Shown in pieces: positions 59,438-64,000 of a DNA stretch of 64,000 bases. The number at the start of each line of letters is the position of its first letter. The stretch's first letter is position 1. The stretch is taken from NCBI GenBank assembly GCA_029959085.1, contig JARWIR010000039.1, positions 248,001 to 312,000 of the forward strand. The letters are read 5' to 3'. Under the pieces are notes generated by a model, which worked only from the letters and a program-made list of their open reading frames with translations, was not told where the DNA came from and did not search any database. Both the position numbers and the translations under genes were made by a program. Origin of the DNA: Nemophila menziesii. Lineage: Eukaryota > Streptophyta > Magnoliopsida > Boraginales > Hydrophyllaceae.

Positions 59438-61002
59438 TGATGTCTCCCTAATTGTTCTTATTTTCGACCCTTGGGAGACATCATTTTGTATGTTTATTTG
59501 AATATTTTGATAGACTTTTGAGTTTAAAATACAATAATCTGGAATTTCCATTTTATTTCTAGTAATTTTGATTTATTAAACTTTTGCGCGTAATCTTGTA
59601 TATTTTAGGGGAAAGTTTGTAGGTTTTGATTATTAGCTAGGAATGGAATCCGAAAAGAGAGTCAAAGATCGTGATATGGAGTCAAGACTTGAAGATAAAT
59701 CCTGAAGATATTATTTTTAGAGCTGAAAATCTGTTTTCCAGGCCATAGATTTCTGATTTCGAGATGCTTAAGAACTAATTTAGCCGCTGACCTTTGAAGA
59801 GAAAACATGCCTTATCGAGTTACGGAACTTTAGCAACTGGAATGAGGTCAATCGGAGTCATAATGAAGCGGGAAAATCCGTTTTAGTGAAGGTGTATCAG
59901 CAGTTACGGGATTTTGGCTTATAATTTGGGCTTGGACATTTAATTAGTGTTTTATTATTAGGTCCAAGCCCAAATCCGTTTTTAAACTTATAAAAGGAGC
60001 CTTTGACTTCTATTTTTAATACAATTCACATTCCACAAGATTAAACATCAGAGAGAAGCAACAGAAGGAAGAAAGAAGAAGCTGCAAGAACTGGAGAGGG
60101 TCTATATCTCCGTTCTCAGTCATTCCAAATCCGGAAATTAGGTTTCTTTCAATTTTAATTTTGTAATCAAATATGAATTCCATTTCAATTAATTTAGTTT
60201 TTCTTTTAATTAGTATGAGCTAAACATTTATTAGCGCTTGAGAATGCTATATGGGTAATTCCCAAATCTTATTGAATTTCATATGTTGAATTTGGGTTTC
60301 TGTTATATTAAATTAGATTGTGTCTTTTACCCGTTTCGATAAATTGTGAATGTTTACTGTTTTTAGCGTCATGAACTAGGAACAGGTATTAGTATCTAGA
60401 CTATTCCAATTAGTGGCAATTGGATCATCCTGACGGAGGGTTTAGATACAGAACCATTTATTCAATCTAGGATAGAAGCTATTGATTCTGACAAACTTAG
60501 CTAATTCTAGGGCCAATGAGGTAATAAAACTTAAGCATCCAAAAGTGGATCATATTTACCCTGACGGGACTAGTGACACTCTAGGTTCGCCTTATAGTCC
60601 ACCTTGACAGGGGTATAAGGAATTTAGAATCCCGACCATTGTAAATGACCAATTTAACCCTTAAACAGCATAGGTTATGAAATAAGATTAGGAAGATCCC
60701 TTGCATTCTCAAGTGCTACTTCCCATACTGCGTTTTACATCATTTTACTTGCGTCTTAGCTTTTATTTGCATTTTAATAATTGTCTTTCATTTACTTAGC
60801 ATTAATACAAAAACCAATCAACATATTTTCTTTACTTGTTTTCATAAGTGCAACCATTCATTACTTGTTAAACATTGTAGTCAACCATCCCGTCCTTGGA
60901 ACGAATCTGTTTTATCAATTATACTACTTGGGACAACCGTACACTTGCGGTTGTGGTTCGATTATTTATTGCATTTATTTTAGAACACACAAAGGACCAC
61001 CA
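59438..61002 (+). repeat. Element G 5' LTR (1565 bp)
   Basis: TGATGTCTCCC...ACCACCA. It has the 46-nt terminal hairpin (59438-59483), a TATA-like CTTATAAAAGG at about 59988, and a leader hairpin at 60590-60620. It is nearly identical in family and length to solo LTR H (1564 bp). Confidence 0.92.
59988..59998 (+). promoter_or_regulatory. Element G LTR TATA box
   Basis: CTTATAAAAGG about 550 bp into the LTR; the same box is seen reverse-complemented in H (near 62685-62695). Confidence 0.6.
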
Positions 61003-61008
61003 AGTTTT

Positions 61009-61026
61009 TGGCGCCGCTGCCGGGGA
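61009..61026 (+). other. Element G primer-binding site (tRNA-Asp type)
   Basis: TGGCGCCGCTGCCGGGGA six bases after the LTR, identical to A and B. Confidence 0.9.
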
Positions 61027-61136
61027 CGGTAGCGTGTGACCACTGTGTTTACCTTTAGTGATAGTTGCATTTATTTTATTTTATCAGTTTTACGCTTTTT
61101 GTTTGTTTATCTTTTTCAGGTATTTAGGTTTGGTGT

Positions 61137-64000
61137 ATGCGAAGAAGGCTATTCAAGGATCTAGAGCCAACACCTCCGATCCTTAATAATCCAGAATCGT
61201 TGATCAGACTTGCTAACAAAAGAAGAAGAGAACAAGAAGCTTTAGAAGTAGAAGAGTTAGTTAACAGAATGGAGAATATCAATCTTCAGAATCAACAGAA
61301 TAATGGACAAGGCCAGCTAGATGCAAATGGCCAACCTTTAGCTCCAGGCATTATTCCTCAAGTTCAACCACTAAATCCTAATCCTCAAGTTCAGATAGTG
61401 ATGAATCAAGATCCGTGGTTTGTTAATGGTCCACCAGAAGCTCCTTTCCGTGCTCCTGCTCTAGGAGTAGGTGCTCCATATATTAATGTTCCAAGATTTC
61501 GTCCAGATTCGGGTATGTTAGCTCAATTCCAAAACTTTGGAAATTTTCGTGGTAGACCACAAGAAGATCCTATCCGAGCCGTTCAGAAATTTAAGCAGAT
61601 ATGTGATTCTTACATCACACAAGGGGTTTCAAGGGAACAGTTGTATTTTGCTGCGTTTCGATTCTTTGTCATTGATGGAGTGGTGGTCCTTTGTGTGTTC
61701 TAAAATAAATTCAAATAATAATCGAACCACAACCGCAAGTGTACGGTTGTCCCAAGTAGTATAACTGATAATACAGATTCGTTCCAAGGACGGGATGGTT
61801 GACTACAATGCTTATCTATTAATGATTGAATGCACTTATGAAAGCAAATAAAGATAATATGTTTGTTTGGTTTTGTATTAATGCTAAATAAATGAAAGAC
61901 AATTATTAAAATGCAAATAAAAGCTAAGACGCAAATAAAATGATGTAAAACGCAATATGAGAAGTAGCACTTGAGAACGCTGGGATCCTCCCAATCCTAT
62001 TTCATAACTTATGTTGTTTAAGGGCTATTACATTGGTCAATTACAATGGTCAGGATTCTAAATTCCTTATACCCCCGTCAGGGTGGACTATAAGGCGATC
62101 CTAGAGTGTCACTAGTCCCATCAGGGTAAATATGATCCACCTTTGGATGTTTAAGTTTTATTACCTCATTGGCCCTAGGATTAGCTAAGTTCGCCAGAAT
62201 CAATAGCTTCTATCCTAGATTGAATAGATGGTTCTGTATCTAAACCCTCCGTCAGGATGATCCAGTCGCCACTAATTGGAATAGCCTAAATACTAACACC
62301 TGTTCCTAGTTCATGACGCTAAAAACAGTAAATATTCTCAATTTATCGAAAAGAGTAAATGCCCCAATCTAGTTTAATTTAACAGAAACCCAAATTCAAC
62401 ATTCGTTATTCAATACGATTGGGATTCACCCATTAATTGTTCTCAAGCACTATGAAATGTTTAGCTCATGTTAAAAAGAAAAACTAAATTAAAAGAAATG
62501 AAATTCATATTTGATTACAAAATTAAAGATAAAAAGAACCTAATTTCCGGAATTGGAATGACTGAGAATGGAGATATAGACCCTCTCCAGTTCTTGCAGC
62601 TTCTTCTTTCTTCCTTCTGTTGCTTCTCTCTGGTGTTTAATCTTGTGGAATGTGAATTGTCTGTAAAATAGAAGTCAAAGGCTCCTTTTATAAGTGTAAA
62701 AACGGATTAGGGCTTGGACCTAATAATAAAACACTAATTAAATGTCCAAACCCAAATTCTAAGCCCAAAATCCCGTAACTGCTGATACACATTCACTAAA
62801 ATGGCTTTTACCGCTTCGTTATGACTCCGATTGACCTCATTCCAGTTGCTAAAGTTTCGTAACTCGATAAGGAATGTTTTCTCTTCAAAGGTCAGCGGCT
62901 AAATCATCGCTTAAGCACCTCGAAATCAGCACTCTATGGCCTGGAAAACAGATTTTCAACTCTAAAAATAATATCTTCGGGATTTATCTTCAAGTATTGA
63001 CTCTATTTCACGATCTTCGACTTTCTTCTTGGATTCCTCTTCTAGCTAACATCTAAAACCTGTAAACTTTACACTAAAAATACCAATATTACGCGTAAAA
63101 GTTTAATAAATTAAAAATGCTAGAAATAAAAGAGGAAAATCATATTATTGCATATTTAGTCCAAAAGTCTATCAAATTAACTACATAAACACCAAAAACG
63201 ATGTCTCCTAAGGGTCGAAAATAAGAACAATCAGGGAGACATCATGGAGCGAGTGAGTGGCACGATACACAAGATCCTACAAAGATAACAAACTGGGACC
63301 AATTAGAAACTGCTTTCTTTGACAGATTTTACCCAAGTAACATGAGGTTAGATGATCAACTTGAGTTAACACATTTCCGTCAAGAGTATGATGAAACTTT
63401 GGGTAAGAGTTGGACAAGATTTCAGATGTGTTTAAGAAGGGTTCCCGATCATGGCTTTACAGAACAACAACAAATGAAAATATTTTACAAAGGCCTTGAT
63501 GGAACTTCGAGAGAGAAGTTGGATTTGTTATGTGGTGCAGGTTTTTTTCAGGTTCAACCCGTTCATGCTAAAGTCATTTTGGAAAGAACAGTTAAGAATG
63601 AAGTTGGGTGGACTTCAGTAAGAACACCGGTTAAAGGAGTGAGTAATGTCAATATGGAGGAAAAATTTGCTACGCTTGAGAACAAGATTCAGAATACTAT
63701 AGAGAAACAATTGAAACAGCTTACATTAGCTGTAAAAGAGGGATTTTCGGGTAAGAAGGTAGCTGTCCAAGCTGCTCAAGAGGTTTATATGTGTTCGATT
63801 TGCAGGGTAGATGATCATGATGAGGAAAGTTGTCCGAATAATCAAGAGCCTGTGATGTTTGTGTCCAACAGAGGGAATTTTAATTCAAGTGGTAATGGAT
63901 ATCAGCCTAACAGAAACCATCCTGGGTTTCAATACTCAAATCCGAATGGGGCAGCCAATCCTACATATGCGTATCAGCCGCGTCCCCAAGGTAACCATTA
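61137..64000 (+). pseudogene. Element G gag, interrupted by solo LTR H, truncated by window
   Basis: Gag runs 61137-61680 and resumes at 63250 after H and its duplicated TSD; the two halves are in the same frame with no stop to the window end. Features in order: N-terminus MRRRLFKDLEPTPPILNNPE, Gln/Asn/Pro-rich stretch, WFVNGPPEAPFRAP, capsid signature QEDPIRAVQKFKQICDSYIT, then ASEWHD, WDQLETAFFDRFYP, SWTRFQMCLRRVPDHGF and IFYKGLDG, a zinc knuckle CSICRVDDHDEESC (CX2CX4HX4C, at 63792-63833) and NRNHPGFQYSNPNGAANP. It is the best-preserved coding sequence in the window. As it stands, H truncates the product shortly after FFVIDG. Start ATG 61137 is the first in frame after the leader. Confidence 0.9.
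61681..63244 (-). mobile_element. Solo LTR H (1564 bp, TSD TGGAG)
   Basis: A single minus-orientation LTR (starts TGATGTCTCCCTGATTG at 63244, ends GGACCACCA at 61681) flanked by TGGAG (61676-61680 and 63245-63249). Same family as the LTR of G, in which it is inserted. It has the 46-nt hairpin at 63199-63244 and a leader hairpin at 62065-62095. The youngest event in the right-hand nest. Confidence 0.93.

Larger units (their letters stand above)
59438..64000 (+). mobile_element. Element G: Gypsy element, 5' part, gag intact but for H
   Basis: Plus-strand element inserted in F: 5' LTR 59438-61002, Asp-type primer site, and gag running to the window end. The left flank TCAAC (59433-59437) is the predicted TSD. 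In A the uninterrupted target reads ctcaacccatttgacg, so ccatttgacg should follow the second TSD copy to the right of the window. Solo LTR H, of the same family, sits in gag. Confidence 0.9.

Noticed and set aside
1..64000. CRISPR arrays, bacterial operons, tRNA or rRNA genes, organelle DNA insertions
   Set aside because: Tandem repeats present (28 bp, 42-44 bp, 51 bp, 70 bp) have no spacer structure. No tRNA-like cloverleaf or rRNA sequence was recognised; the tRNA-like words are primer-binding sites. Exons with GT/AG introns and plant retroelements rule out a prokaryotic context.

Overview
This is a plant nuclear (eudicot-like) repeat-rich intergenic window. It is AT-rich, has no intact host gene, and consists of nested retrotransposons, a large tandem repeat, small DNA transposons and decayed gene fragments. 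The plant assignment rests on four things: LTR retrotransposon lineages with Asp-type and Met-type tRNA primer sites, an L1-type LINE whose ORF1 has the plant DUF4283/CCHC layout, a CACTA-type miniature element, and intron-containing fragments of plant EDR2-like, DMC1 and SMC5 genes. The species cannot be named from the sequence alone.

Layout. (1) 1-17150: three head-to-tail copies of a long non-coding unit (about 4.9 kb in copy 1; copy 2 lacks about 0.94 kb). Copy 3 is split by a degenerate Copia element (8830-13328). (2) 17151-19657: a unique spacer, then an inverted partial copy of the same unit carrying a CACTA-type MITE (18617-18945) with a clean TTT target duplication. (3) 19658-40356: an old minus-strand Ty3/Gypsy element (D), truncated at the inverted repeat. 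Element A (19718-29141, TSD TTACC) inserted into its gag, and element B (30634-39540, TSD ATAAG) inserted into its LTR. (4) 40357-54140: old sequence holding collinear exon fragments of three unrelated genes (EDR2-like, DMC1, SMC5). The DMC1 fragment is split by a 5.3-kb LINE with a 15-bp TSD. A 42-44 bp minisatellite follows. (5) 54141-64000: a plus-strand LTR related to D (I), which contains solo LTR E (TSD ATATC) and the start of element F. F is interrupted by G, and G by solo LTR H (TSD TGGAG). The nest is four levels deep and runs off the right edge.

How the parts work. Elements A and B encode gag and a retropepsin whose reading frame runs straight into what looks like the C-terminal GPF module of an integrase, with no reverse transcriptase, RNase H or integrase core. 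They therefore look like one old non-autonomous lineage dependent on a full-length relative. The Gypsy-like LTRs share structure beyond coding: a 46-nt inverted-repeat hairpin at the LTR start in every family seen, and a hairpin downstream of the TATA box whose stem differs between families by paired changes. A and B also share hairpin/polypurine modules and pairs of palindromes exactly 21 bp apart in the 3' untranslated region. These shared structures are the most interesting part of the window. All alignments were made by eye; no database search was run.
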